Below, in pieces: positions 54,568 through 63,940 of a DNA stretch of 64,000 nucleotides. A program made the position numbers and the translations under genes. Numbering within the stretch: the first letter of the stretch is position 1; every line of letters begins with the position of its first letter. The notes beneath the pieces are model-generated. The model made no database searches and was not told the origin of the DNA. It saw only the letters and a list, made by a program, of their open reading frames with translations. Origin of the DNA: CAVZMO01 sp963776195 (GTDB lineage: Bacteria; Nitrospirota; Thermodesulfovibrionia; Thermodesulfovibrionales; SM23-35); contig CAVZMO010000018.1 in the NCBI GenBank assembly GCA_963776195.1, positions 1 through 64,000 on the forward strand, given 5' to 3'.

Positions 54568-55326
54568 ATGAATCGAAATCTATTTAAATTCTATTTTAGA
54601 TCAACCCTCTTTCTGGTTATTACCCTTGTCCTTGCGCCGTTTTATTTTTTTGTATTACTCATTTTCTACAGATGGCGTCAAAGTATCGGGCCGAAACTCG
54701 TGCAATTTTATTCAAAAATCTGCCTCTCGATTTTTCGGGTCAGTATCGAACAGGGAGCAAATTCCCGAATCCCCACAAAGAGAAAAGGTGTTTTAATAAT
54801 TTCAAACCACGTTAGTTACCTGGATATTTTTGTACTATCGGCCTTATTCGGAGCTCTATTTGTAAGCAAGGCAGAAGTGAAGTATTATCCGATAATCGGA
54901 CAGGTCGCCCGGTTGGCGGGCGTCATTTTTTTTGACCGTAGTGCCTCCAAGGAAAGACTCAGGGTGCTTAACACCATTGCGAATGGGTGCTCGGGCAGAA
55001 TTCTCACCATCTTCCCGCAGGGAACGACCAGCGGCATTCAAGAGCGGTTGTCTTTTAATAGAGGGATTTTTAAGGCGGTTGAACTCAACCCGGATATTTC
55101 GTTATTGCCGGTGACGCTTCATTACAAGGAAGACAGGGAAATCGCATGGAGCAAGCCGCAATCCTTGAAAGAGAATGCGCTCAGGGTCTGTTCTCAACAT
55201 AGAATTCATGTGAGAGTGACTTTACACGATCCCATAACCATCGACGATTATCAGGGAAGGACAACGTCTCAAATATGCAAAACGGTAGAACAGACGGTCC
55301 TGACGCCACTGCAAAACGATTATTGA
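54568..55326 (+). CDS. plsC: 1-acylglycerol-3-phosphate acyltransferase (PlsC-like)
   Basis: 252-aa membrane-associated acyltransferase. One N-terminal TM segment, then motif I SNHVSYLDIF (HxxxxD), motif II region FFDRS and motif III TIFPQGTTSG. It is divergent from tetR with the palindromic operator between. Could belong to phospholipid or ornithine-lipid synthesis. Confidence 0.87.
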   Translation: MNRNLFKFYFRSTLFLVITLVLAPFYFFVLLIFYRWRQSIGPKLVQFYSKICLSIFRVSIEQGANSRIPTKRKGVLIISNHVSYLDIFVLSALFGALFVSKAEVKYYPIIGQVARLAGVIFFDRSASKERLRVLNTIANGCSGRILTIFPQGTTSGIQERLSFNRGIFKAVELNPDISLLPVTLHYKEDREIAWSKPQSLKENALRVCSQHRIHVRVTLHDPITIDDYQGRTTSQICKTVEQTVLTPLQNDY

Positions 55327-55354
55327 CAGACATTTCTTGAAACAAGAAGACTTC

Positions 55355-56470
55355 TCAAATCGTCCTTTTGAATGTCCCTATTGCTATGGTCATCATCACG
55401 AAAGTGAAAATCAAAAGAAAAGTTACGTCCCCGGAGATGCCCTGAATCCCCTGTCCTTTAAAAAGAATAGACTTTAACGCATCTACAGCATATGCCTCGG
55501 GGTTTACCTTCGCAAATGCCCTGAGCCATGCAGGAAAGCTTGCGATCGGATATATGGCGCCACTCGGGAAAAAGAGGATAACATTCATAAATCCGCTCAG
55601 GATGCCGACAATCCTCGGATGGTTTACTCTTCCAATGAGCACGAACATAAGACTCAGCAGGCACAAGGTCGTAAGAATTATTACGGTCAATATGGGCACA
55701 AACTGTTTTAACCCGTTTGAAAAGGGTATGCCGGTTATAACCATGCTCACCGTAAATATCAAAACAGCTATCATGGTTGTAATGGTCAATCCGCTAATGA
55801 TCAGACCCGCCACAATATGGGATTTTGAAAGGGGTGTGAGGAGATAGCTCTCGTCTATGCCAAGGAACCTGTCCATAACCAGGTTAAAGGCGCCTGTAGT
55901 TAAGGTACCCAGAAAAATCGCCATGATGACAACACCCGGGACGAGAGATTGATAGTAATCCACTTTCCTGTAAAGGTCTATGTCCCGGAGCAATACCTGA
56001 TCAGTCTTTTCTCTTACGGATACATATTCCGGATTTGTCGATGCGAGCGCACCATTTACGACATTTCTTATCGTCTCGGCGGATATGCCGTCGGTATTAT
56101 CGAGGAAAAGGCCTACCTCCGGTCTTCCCTTCAGATCAACCTTTTTACTGAGGTCAGGGGGTATAATGAGCGCTGCCTTATACCTCCCTTCCCTGACCCC
56201 TTCAATGGCTTCGTGTTCATCTTTGGCAGTAAGGATGACAAGGGTTCCCGGCCCGGCCTCCAATGCCCTCAGGTTTTCCACAATGCGTCTGGCATGCGGG
56301 CCCGAGTCCTTATTTACTACAATCAGAGGAAGATTCAGCAGTTTCCCCTGGAACGAATTACCTAAGATAAGCAGGTAGATGATCGGCATCAAAATACTCA
56401 TCGCAAGCACGAGCGGGTTCCGTTTGAATTTCTTCAGGTCCCTTTCTATGACCGCAAGCAGTCTTACCAT
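55355..56470 (-). CDS. ABC-2-type permease
   Basis: 371 aa. One N-terminal TM helix (LAMSILMPIIYLLILGNSF), a large periplasmic domain (about 45-180), then five TM helices (VVIMAIFLGTLTTGAFNLVM through FVMMTIAIGTF). This is the YhhJ/YadH-like architecture. It follows the ATPase gene by 17 nt and is the membrane part of an export system. Confidence 0.9.
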   Translation of the reverse strand: MVRLLAVIERDLKKFKRNPLVLAMSILMPIIYLLILGNSFQGKLLNLPLIVVNKDSGPHARRIVENLRALEAGPGTLVILTAKDEHEAIEGVREGRYKAALIIPPDLSKKVDLKGRPEVGLFLDNTDGISAETIRNVVNGALASTNPEYVSVREKTDQVLLRDIDLYRKVDYYQSLVPGVVIMAIFLGTLTTGAFNLVMDRFLGIDESYLLTPLSKSHIVAGLIISGLTITTMIAVLIFTVSMVITGIPFSNGLKQFVPILTVIILTTLCLLSLMFVLIGRVNHPRIVGILSGFMNVILFFPSGAIYPIASFPAWLRAFAKVNPEAYAVDALKSILFKGQGIQGISGDVTFLLIFTFVMMTIAIGTFKRTI

Positions 56471-56487
56471 ATCGCGCCCTTATGCAT

Positions 56488-57495
56488 CTATCTTCCCCAT
56501 TTCTGGGGTATTCCGGCTCCTATAAGGAGACTCACCTTCTTGGCTTCTTCTTCCCTGATAGATTTGCCGGTATAATGGATAAAAACGTCTTCGAGAGATT
56601 GCTCGTGGATAGTCGCAGATAAGATTTTTCCTCCGTAGGACTTGATCTCATCGATAAGGTGGGGGAGATTCGACGCACCGCTGTCGACATAAACCCTTAT
56701 GCTGTTGTCTTCAACAATTACCTTGTGGACGAATGCAAGGGCCTTTACTCTTTCGACAATACCTTCCGACAGATTTTCGAACGCAAGGGAAATGATGTCA
56801 TTTCCGGGAATCTGCGCCTTAAGCTCGTCCGGGCTTCCGATCGCTATTATCTTCCCGGAATCTATAATAGCAACCCTGTTGCATAACGCCTCTGCCTCCT
56901 CCATATAATGCGTGGTAAGGAAAACCGTCATCGTATCTCCTTCCCTGAGCTTTCTCAGAAAATCCCAGACAACATGTCTTGACTGAGGGTCGAGTCCTAT
57001 GGTCGGTTCATCTAGAAAGAATATTCTTGGTCTATGCACGAGAACCCTCGCAATTTCGAGCCTTCTCCTCATGCCGCCTGAATATGTCGCAACAAGATCA
57101 CCGGCCCTCGACGTAAGGCCGACCATCTCAAGGAGATACTTTATTCTCTCTTTCCTCTCTTTTGAAGCGATGCCGTAGAACCGGCCATAAATATCCATAT
57201 TCTCATACCCTGTGAGGTCAAGATCACTTGTCATGGCCTGGGGAACGACCCCAATTTGGCGCCTCACCTTTTCAGGCTCTCTGACAACATCGCAGCATCC
57301 CACTTTGGCGCCGCCTTCCGTAGGTCTGAGGAGCGTGGTGAGCATCCTGATAAGCGTAGTCTTCCCTGCGCCATTCGGGCCGAGGAATCCGAAGATTTCG
57401 CCCTCGATCACGTCAAAGCTTACATTGTCAACGGCGGCGATCCGTCCGTATTTCTTTGTAATACCGGAGACCTCTATGGCATTAACGCTCCGCAT
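56488..57495 (-). CDS. ABC transporter ATPase
   Basis: 335 aa. Walker A GFLGPNGAGKTTLIRM, signature TYSGGMRRRLEIARVLV, Walker B IFFLDEPTIGLDP and the His switch FLTTHYMEE. The C-terminal region (about 250-335) is typical of drug/polysaccharide exporters. It starts 6 nt after the HlyD-like gene ends. Confidence 0.94.
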   Translation of the reverse strand: MRSVNAIEVSGITKKYGRIAAVDNVSFDVIEGEIFGFLGPNGAGKTTLIRMLTTLLRPTEGGAKVGCCDVVREPEKVRRQIGVVPQAMTSDLDLTGYENMDIYGRFYGIASKERKERIKYLLEMVGLTSRAGDLVATYSGGMRRRLEIARVLVHRPRIFFLDEPTIGLDPQSRHVVWDFLRKLREGDTMTVFLTTHYMEEAEALCNRVAIIDSGKIIAIGSPDELKAQIPGNDIISLAFENLSEGIVERVKALAFVHKVIVEDNSIRVYVDSGASNLPHLIDEIKSYGGKILSATIHEQSLEDVFIHYTGKSIREEEAKKVSLLIGAGIPQKWGR

Positions 57496-57501
57496 GATCC
57501 T

Positions 57502-58542
57502 TCACGACTTCTTCGGTATTTCCACTTCTACGGTCATGCCCGGTTTCAACGCGCCGCCGGTACCGCCGAACCTTACCTTGACCCTGAAAGTCTTTATATC
57601 CTGCCTACCGCGCGTCACATCTCTTTGCGTCGCAAACTCGGCATATCTTCCTATCTCATAAACAGTGCCTTTAAATGTTTTTTCAGGGGTCCCAACTGTC
57701 CGGATAATTGCCTCGCTGTTGAGTGCAATACTGTCAACCAGGGTCTCATCTAAATCCACCCTGACATAAAGATCTTCCAGATCCACTATCGTTAAAATTG
57801 TCACACCGGAACTCACCGTCTCTCCCTTTTCGAGTGCTTTGAATACAACGGTTCCTGATATGGGACTTGTTATCAACGTATCAGCGAGCTTGGCCAGGTT
57901 ATAGGCCAAATTCGCCTCTGATTGCTTAAGATTGGCCCCGGCCGATTTAAGCTGGCTTTCAGCTGTGCTCAACTGCGCGACAGCTGAATCTTTCCTGGAG
58001 GATGCCGAAGTAAGTCGTGATTTCGAAGACGCATAGTCCGCGACAGAAGCATTATGAGCGGTAACAGCAACGTCGACAGATTCCTTCGAGACAAAATTCT
58101 TCTTGTAGAGCTCTTCTGACCTGTCCATCTCAATTTTCGCCAATTCCAGCTGGACTTTGGCTTTCTCCACGTCAGACTCCGCAGTATTGATATCAGCTTC
58201 AGCGCTTTTAATGTTAGCCTTCGAACTCCCAATAGCCGATTCTGAAACCTTAATGTCTGCATGTGCTCTCTCAACTCCGGCCCTCGCCTGGTCGACTGAT
58301 GCCCTGAGGTCTTCGCTTTCAAGTCGAATAGCAATTCGGCCCGCCTTGATTGTGTCACCCTCATCACAGCATATCTCGGAGATTCTTCCTGATATCTTTG
58401 GCGAGAGATTCACCTCTGTACCCTCAATGATTCCGGTTGTGTGAATAGCCTCGGCCTTTTTCCCTTTCCGGGTATAAATGATTGCAATAATTGCAGCCGC
58501 TATGAGAAGAATTGCTGCAGAGACAATTATCCTTTTCTTCAT
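57502..58542 (-). CDS. HlyD/MacA-like membrane fusion protein
   Basis: 346 aa. An N-terminal anchor (VSAAILLIAAAIIAIIYTR), a biotinyl-lipoyl half (HTTGIIEGTEVNLSPKISG), a long coiled-coil hairpin of about 130 residues, and the second half (SPISGTVVFKALEKGETVSS), which closes the lipoyl and beta-barrel domains. It starts the HlyD-ATPase-permease export operon. Confidence 0.93.
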   Translation of the reverse strand: MKKRIIVSAAILLIAAAIIAIIYTRKGKKAEAIHTTGIIEGTEVNLSPKISGRISEICCDEGDTIKAGRIAIRLESEDLRASVDQARAGVERAHADIKVSESAIGSSKANIKSAEADINTAESDVEKAKVQLELAKIEMDRSEELYKKNFVSKESVDVAVTAHNASVADYASSKSRLTSASSRKDSAVAQLSTAESQLKSAGANLKQSEANLAYNLAKLADTLITSPISGTVVFKALEKGETVSSGVTILTIVDLEDLYVRVDLDETLVDSIALNSEAIIRTVGTPEKTFKGTVYEIGRYAEFATQRDVTRGRQDIKTFRVKVRFGGTGGALKPGMTVEVEIPKKS

Positions 58543-58827
58543 ACAGTTATCTTAGCCTCTTTTACTTGCATAAATTATAATCGACACATGCATATGTTGC
58601 TATAGATCAATATCTTAATCATATTATGCTCACACAGGGAAGAAATAAATGACAAGCCTTTCCCCGCCCGTGTTTTTGTCTTTCATGGACGAAACCTCGA
58701 TATGCGGCGATACTGCAAGTGAGAGTCAGCCTCGCGGGGAACGATCATTTCAGAACGGCATTATCGTAATCACACATCTTTTTTGTCAATCGAAGCAACC
58801 GGACCGGCCTGATGGTACAATTATGAT

Positions 58828-59667
58828 ATGAATATAAAGATACCGGTAAGAACTTTGGGGAAAACCGATTCCAAGGTCACGGTCCTTGGCCTGGGAGGCG
58901 AGGGGATACTGAGGACATTCGGTCATGACCGGGAAGCCTATGCATTAATCAACAGGGCAATAGACCTCGGGATCAATTACTTTGAGTCCGCCCGTGCATA
59001 TTCCGGCAGCGAGGCATACTACGGCAGAGCGCTGAAAGAAAGACGAAAAGAAATTTTTCTCGCGAGTAAATCTCATGCGAGGGACAGGAAAGGTGCGCTG
59101 TCGCAGCTCGAGGAGACCCTGCGGAATATGCGGACGGAATATCTCGATTTATGGCAGGTCCATGACGTAAGAGAAGAAGCGGATGTAAGAGAAATATTCG
59201 GCCCGGGCGGCGCGATTGAAGCATTTGCAGAAGCAAAAGAAAAAGGCCTCGTGCGCCATGTCGGGGTAACGGGGCACCACGATCCCGGCATTCTGGTAAA
59301 ATGCATCGAGATGTTCGATTTTGATACCGTGCTCATGCCTGTCAATCCTGCCGAACCGTTCTACAAAAGTTTCCCCGACAAGGTGGTCCCGATAGCGCAA
59401 GAGAAACAGATGGGCATTGTGGGGATGAAGGTCTATTTCAGAGGATTTGCGTCTAAAATCCCCTGGTATGAGACGATGGAACCCTTTCTTCATTTCGCTC
59501 TCTCCCACCCCGTAACGACGGTAGTGATAGGATGCGACAGCGTAGAGCATCTTGAGGAAAATGTGACATTCGCAGCGCGGTTCAAACGGATGCCGGAAAA
59601 ACAGATGGAGACCCTCATCGAAAGAGTGAACCCATTCGCCCGTCAACTCATGTATTACAAGCCTTAA
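58828..59667 (+). CDS. Aldo/keto reductase
   Basis: 279 aa, NADP-dependent oxidoreductase fold. LGLGGEGILRTFGHDREAYA, GINYFESARAYSGSEAYYG (Asp replaced: ESAR where AKRs usually have DTA) and the catalytic Tyr in AYYG, Lys in LASKSH and His in WQVHDVREE are visible. VGVTGHHDPG is the next barrel motif. Substrate unknown. A weak ribosome site; ATG chosen from frame and homology. Confidence 0.88.
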   Translation: MNIKIPVRTLGKTDSKVTVLGLGGEGILRTFGHDREAYALINRAIDLGINYFESARAYSGSEAYYGRALKERRKEIFLASKSHARDRKGALSQLEETLRNMRTEYLDLWQVHDVREEADVREIFGPGGAIEAFAEAKEKGLVRHVGVTGHHDPGILVKCIEMFDFDTVLMPVNPAEPFYKSFPDKVVPIAQEKQMGIVGMKVYFRGFASKIPWYETMEPFLHFALSHPVTTVVIGCDSVEHLEENVTFAARFKRMPEKQMETLIERVNPFARQLMYYKP

Positions 59668-59732
59668 AGGTCGCCGGCCGTTTTTGAGGACAAATTTCTT
59701 TGAGGTCTTGACTCATAATGGTAAAATAATAC

Positions 59733-59924
59733 ATGAGATGTTTCTTTGTTGATTCAACTTTAAGGTACAGTGATGAAAAAGGGTTTGCCGAATCCTACTA
59801 TATCATTTGCCCGGTATGCTGGAACGCGAGCATCAAATTTCAAAACTGGGAAGATGGCACGGCGGAAACAAGCGAATGTCCTGTTTGTGAAAGAATGATA
59901 AAAACATTGAATAGAGTGCAGTAG
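59733..59924 (+). CDS. Small zinc-ribbon protein (63 aa)
   Basis: Two CPVC knuckles (YIICPVCWNASIKF and TSECPVCERMIK) form a four-Cys zinc ribbon. No TM segment. It follows the aldo/keto reductase by 65 nt. Function unknown, but the metal site is well formed. Confidence 0.55.
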   Translation: MRCFFVDSTLRYSDEKGFAESYYIICPVCWNASIKFQNWEDGTAETSECPVCERMIKTLNRVQ

Positions 59925-60014
59925 CTTATCTGAATATAGAAGAATTGTGCTATTCTTTCAAACTGTGATGGGTAATTACTTGGTAGAGAAACAAAGCAAA
60001 TTCCACATGGACTG

Positions 60015-61568
60015 TCATAAGAGAAGCAGCTGGTTCGTCTTTGATCTCGATTCTCCGATATTCGTGACGTATATTGCAGGCCGGTTCCCGACGGGGCACT
60101 TTGCCTCACAGATCCCGCAGCCGATACAGCGGTCAAGGTCAACGCGAGGCTGTTTGACTATTATTTCCTTGCCGTCCCTGCCTTTTACCGGAAACTCCTC
60201 GAACCATATGGCTTTCGGAGATGTCGGGCAGACCTCTTCACACACAATGCAGGGAGTGGCATGCGCGTAGGGAAGACATCTTCCCTTGTCGATCATGGCG
60301 AGCCCTATCTTTATTTTCATCTTCTCCTCAAGGGGCAATCTCTGTATTGCGCCCGTAGGACAGACCTGTCCGCAGAGAGTACACCGGTATTCACAGTATC
60401 CTATCCGGGGGATAAGTCTCGGAGACCACAGACCTTCCAACCCTGTCTCAAGAAGTGTGGGCTGCAGTCCGTTCGTAAGGCAGACCTTCATGCACTCGCC
60501 GCATTTCACACAACGTTTCAGAAACTCCTTTTCCTCAAGTGCGCCGGGTGGCCGGAGCACACCCGGATTCGAAAAATCAGACCGGGAAAACGGCGTTGAC
60601 CTGACCAGTGGCACGGTCAGTATCCCCGAGGCAAGAGAAAGCATCACCTGCCTTCTTCCAAGATCCATGGAGGGATGTGTCTTCCTCCCGAGGCCGAAGT
60701 TTACGACACTCTGAGGGCATAGGTCGTCGCAGTCGAAACAGGCGAGACATTCAGTGTTTTTCCATAGCTCACTCTTTTCCGACAGCGCGCCCCCCTGGCA
60801 TCGGCTTGTGCAGACGCCGCAGGAAGTGCACCCTTCGCTCACTTCCCTCTTCAGCAAAGAATACCGGGAAAGAAGCCCCAGCAGCGCCCCAAGAGGACAA
60901 AGGTATTTGCACCAGAATCTCCTTTCGAAAAAATTCAGGCTGAGGATAACTATGAATAAAGAGCCGATAAAAACCGCTTGGAGGTAGTAGGGCTCTCTGA
61001 AGGAGAGAATATTTTTTTTCAGGAAGCCGTAAACTGATTCTGAGAGATCAACAATTCCCGGTATATGTGCATTGTAGATCGAGTCGAAGAGCCCCCGTAT
61101 CCCATGGTTCAGGAGAGGGAATATGCTCAGGGAAAAAGATCTGATCAACAGTGATATGGGGTCCATGATCCCGGTCAACTGCAGGGTAAAGACCGACGAT
61201 GCAAGAAGTGCGAAAAGAATATAGTATTTTGCTTTATGCCAGTCTGCATGCATTTTGCGGGGACGGCTTTTTTTCAGGGAGCCGACGAAGTTATGAAGGG
61301 CGCCGAGAGGGCATATCCAGCCGCAGAATATTCTGCCCAGCAGAACGGTTACGAGGATGAGCGAAAGAGAGAGGAAAAAGGCCGTAGGGATTTTTTGAGC
61401 GTGCGAGGCGAGGACAGTGGTAATAAAAATGAGAGGATCAAAGTCCAGGAAAAGTCTGACAGGATAACCGAGCGTATCGTTTCCTTTGGATTCCGTCTGC
61501 ACGAAGAGGAAAAGGAAGAGAAGAAGGAAAAAACCCTGTGAAATCTTTCTGAAGGTCTTCTTAGACAT
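60015..61568 (-). CDS. Membrane polyferredoxin (NapH-like 4Fe-4S protein)
   Basis: 517 aa. About five TM helices in the first 220 residues, with the two cytoplasmic CxxxCP motifs GRIFCGWICPLGALHNF and FWCKYLCPLGALLG characteristic of NapH/NosR-type electron carriers. Several 4Fe-4S clusters follow: CTSCGVCTSRC, CLACFDCDDLC, CVKCGECMKVC, CTLCGQVCP, CIVCEEVCP and CIGCGICEAKC. A twin-Arg-like LGRRQVML segment lies in the middle. It overlaps the upstream DUF362 gene by 8 nt. Confidence 0.9.
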   Translation of the reverse strand: MSKKTFRKISQGFFLLLFLFLFVQTESKGNDTLGYPVRLFLDFDPLIFITTVLASHAQKIPTAFFLSLSLILVTVLLGRIFCGWICPLGALHNFVGSLKKSRPRKMHADWHKAKYYILFALLASSVFTLQLTGIMDPISLLIRSFSLSIFPLLNHGIRGLFDSIYNAHIPGIVDLSESVYGFLKKNILSFREPYYLQAVFIGSLFIVILSLNFFERRFWCKYLCPLGALLGLLSRYSLLKREVSEGCTSCGVCTSRCQGGALSEKSELWKNTECLACFDCDDLCPQSVVNFGLGRKTHPSMDLGRRQVMLSLASGILTVPLVRSTPFSRSDFSNPGVLRPPGALEEKEFLKRCVKCGECMKVCLTNGLQPTLLETGLEGLWSPRLIPRIGYCEYRCTLCGQVCPTGAIQRLPLEEKMKIKIGLAMIDKGRCLPYAHATPCIVCEEVCPTSPKAIWFEEFPVKGRDGKEIIVKQPRVDLDRCIGCGICEAKCPVGNRPAIYVTNIGESRSKTNQLLLL

Positions 61569-62469
61569 TCAGCTTTTTTATCTTTAGTCTGGAAAGGTCC
61601 ATAATGCCTATCCCTGCCGCTGCTCCTGCGTTGACATAGGAAAGGTCGCTTCCTTTCATGCCGAAGAGAGTCGCACCGTACGAGTCGATCCCGACCTGAT
61701 CTATGCCGACAACCACGGTATCCAATCTTTTCACATCCCCGAGGCTTCCTCCCTGCGGACCATTTGTGGTAAGTATCCGCACCGCATCGAGTACCGTGAG
61801 AGAGGGTTTGACAACCAGACAGATGTCGGCGAGGCTCTCACCGATTTTCTGATGTATTCTCCCCCGCTGTCCCCCCATAATGCCCATCCAGTTTTTCATG
61901 GACATCGTAAGTTTTGAAAGGCCGTGATGTTTTGCGATAGGGACATTGATAATCTTATCGGCCTCCAATATATCGGTGTAGAGTGGCCATGATTTGAGTA
62001 CCTGTCCCTTAATGGAAACCTCTTTGAACCGTCTGTCATCGACAAAGCTGACCTCTGCGCCGAGTGAAGACACAGCATCCGCAATGCCGCTCTGTTTGTA
62101 GCACCTCCGCGGATCATTTACGCTCCTGTCAAATACTCTCACTTTTTTTGCACCCGCATCAAAGCAGAGTTTTACTATGGCGGCAACCACTTCGGGATTG
62201 GTATTAGCGGCCTGTTCAGGTATTCTATCCCAGCCCATGTTCGGTTTGATAACAACAACATCACCCCTTGAAATAAATCTCTTCATGCCTCCGAAAGCTT
62301 CAATAGCGGTCTTTGTGATGAGTGACGGCGACTTCCCCGCTCCCTGGGCAACAACTAAATCATACCGTTCAGCTGCCTCTATCGGCGTGATTAACCCGCC
62401 GAATTTCTGTCCGAGAACCAAACCACACCCTGCGATTGCCGTATATTTTAAAAACTCCCTTCTCTTCAT
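61561..62469 (-). CDS. DUF362 protein with twin-arginine signal
   Basis: 302 aa. The N-terminus MKRREFLKYTAIAGCGLVLG is a Tat signal (RRxFLK), so the folded protein is exported. DUF362 marks: VVIKPNMGWDRIP, NPEVVAAIVKLCFDAGAKKV and MKNWMGIMGGQRGR. It pairs with the membrane polyferredoxin (8-nt overlap). Likely a redox or cofactor-binding partner on the periplasmic face. Confidence 0.88.
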   Translation of the reverse strand: MKRREFLKYTAIAGCGLVLGQKFGGLITPIEAAERYDLVVAQGAGKSPSLITKTAIEAFGGMKRFISRGDVVVIKPNMGWDRIPEQAANTNPEVVAAIVKLCFDAGAKKVRVFDRSVNDPRRCYKQSGIADAVSSLGAEVSFVDDRRFKEVSIKGQVLKSWPLYTDILEADKIINVPIAKHHGLSKLTMSMKNWMGIMGGQRGRIHQKIGESLADICLVVKPSLTVLDAVRILTTNGPQGGSLGDVKRLDTVVVGIDQVGIDSYGATLFGMKGSDLSYVNAGAAAGIGIMDLSRLKIKKLNV

Positions 62470-62602
62470 AGAGTCACCTCCCTGTATTATTCATACTACA
62501 CATAGAATCTCATATGTCAAAATGCGCTTCAAATGCGGCACACTTAAGCTCATAAACCATATTGACCGGCTTATAACCTATTGATATTTTAATATACTAA
62601 AT

Positions 62603-63876
62603 CAGTAGTGTCCGATAAATATTTATAAATATGAGGTCTGCTCTTTATACTTGTTGGATAATAGAAGTCGCCAAACCCTATACCAGCAAGGAGGAACAGA
62701 CCATGAACAGAGTATACACGATATTCTCGGAGTTATTGAAGCTTTGTCCGAGATATCATTTTGACAAAGCGGTGGAACAGTATCATGGCGATCGATACGT
62801 GAAAACATTTACAACATGGCAACAATTTATGGCAATATTGTATTCGCAGATCACACAGAAAGATAGCCTTCGGGATATCGTGACAGGGTTATCAGCCCAT
62901 GCCGCCCGGTGGTATCATCTGGGTCTTACCGGAATATACAAGAGCACGCTCTCTGATGCCAATGCCAAAAGGGACTATCGCATGTTTGAAGGGCTGTTTT
63001 ACCACCTCTTGGCTCGTTGTAAGAACTTGACACCAAAACATAAGTTTCGCTTCAAGAATCCTCTGTATACGATCGATGCCTCAACCATAGATCTGTGTCT
63101 GTCGGTTTTCCCGTGGGCAAAGTTCAGAACGACCAAAGGAGCGATTAAGCTGCACTGTCTTTATGACCACTCCGGAGCCCTGCCGACATTTCTGACCGTT
63201 ACTGACGGAAAGAAGCATGATGTGCGGGTGGTGAAAGACAATACTTTCCCCTTGTTACCGGACAGCATCGTTTCGGTTGATAAGGCATATATCGACTATA
63301 AGTGGCTGAATTCATTGGATGCGCAAGGTATCTGGTTTGTCACCAGGGCAAAGTCGAACATCGATTACGCGGTTGTCGGACAGCACCCAATCTCCGGCAA
63401 AGGGGTCTTGAGCGATGAGCGCATTTCCCTCCAGGGACAGCTGACAAAGGCCAAATATTCAAAAGAACTCAGGCTTATCAGGTATTACGATGAAGAGAGG
63501 CAGAAGACATTGACTTTCCTTACAAATAATTTCAAGCTCGCGGCAATGACGATTGCTCAGATATATAAGTCCCGCTGGCAGATCGAGTTGTTTTTTAAAT
63601 GGATCAAACAAAACCTTAAAATCAAATCTTTTCTCGGTACCAGCAAGAACGCTGTGATGACTCAAATCTGGGTTGCAATGTGCTATTACCTGCTTCTGAC
63701 CTACATAAAATACCAGACAAAATACAGCTTCTCGTTGCTGCAACTTAGTCGCGTTATTCGGGAAATGCTCTTTGAAAGAAAAGCCCTCATTGATATTCTT
63801 ACACTAAAACCCGACCGACTCAAAATTAGCGGAGAAGAGCCTATCCAAGGTGCTCTATTTTAACCGGACAGTAATG
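62603..63876 (+). mobile_element. Intact IS4-type insertion sequence with 9-bp target duplication
   Basis: Termini CAGTAGTGTCCGATAAA (left) and CATTACTGTCCGGTTAA (right, minus strand) are imperfect inverted repeats, 13 of the 17 bases matching. ATACTAAAT occurs immediately outside both ends (62594-62602 and 63877-63885), an exact 9-bp target duplication, which marks a recent insertion. Confidence 0.9.
62703..63863 (+). CDS. IS4-family transposase
   Basis: 386 aa from the ATG at 62703 with AAGGAGG 7 nt upstream. DDE_Tnp_1 core: YTIDASTIDLCLS (first Asp), SIVSVDKAYIDYKWL (second Asp) and the YREK-like C-terminal YKSRWQIELFFKWIKQNLKI with the catalytic Glu. Complete; probably active. Confidence 0.95.
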   Translation: MNRVYTIFSELLKLCPRYHFDKAVEQYHGDRYVKTFTTWQQFMAILYSQITQKDSLRDIVTGLSAHAARWYHLGLTGIYKSTLSDANAKRDYRMFEGLFYHLLARCKNLTPKHKFRFKNPLYTIDASTIDLCLSVFPWAKFRTTKGAIKLHCLYDHSGALPTFLTVTDGKKHDVRVVKDNTFPLLPDSIVSVDKAYIDYKWLNSLDAQGIWFVTRAKSNIDYAVVGQHPISGKGVLSDERISLQGQLTKAKYSKELRLIRYYDEERQKTLTFLTNNFKLAAMTIAQIYKSRWQIELFFKWIKQNLKIKSFLGTSKNAVMTQIWVAMCYYLLLTYIKYQTKYSFSLLQLSRVIREMLFERKALIDILTLKPDRLKISGEEPIQGALF

Positions 63877-63940
63877 ATACTAAATAAAAATTTATTGTTG
63901 AGCGGTTAGGCGATTAGGAGAGTTTGAATTCACAAAAATT

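Noticed and set aside
58649..58831. 60-aa plus-strand frame before the aldo/keto reductase
   Set aside because: No ribosome site and an unlikely composition; left as intergenic.
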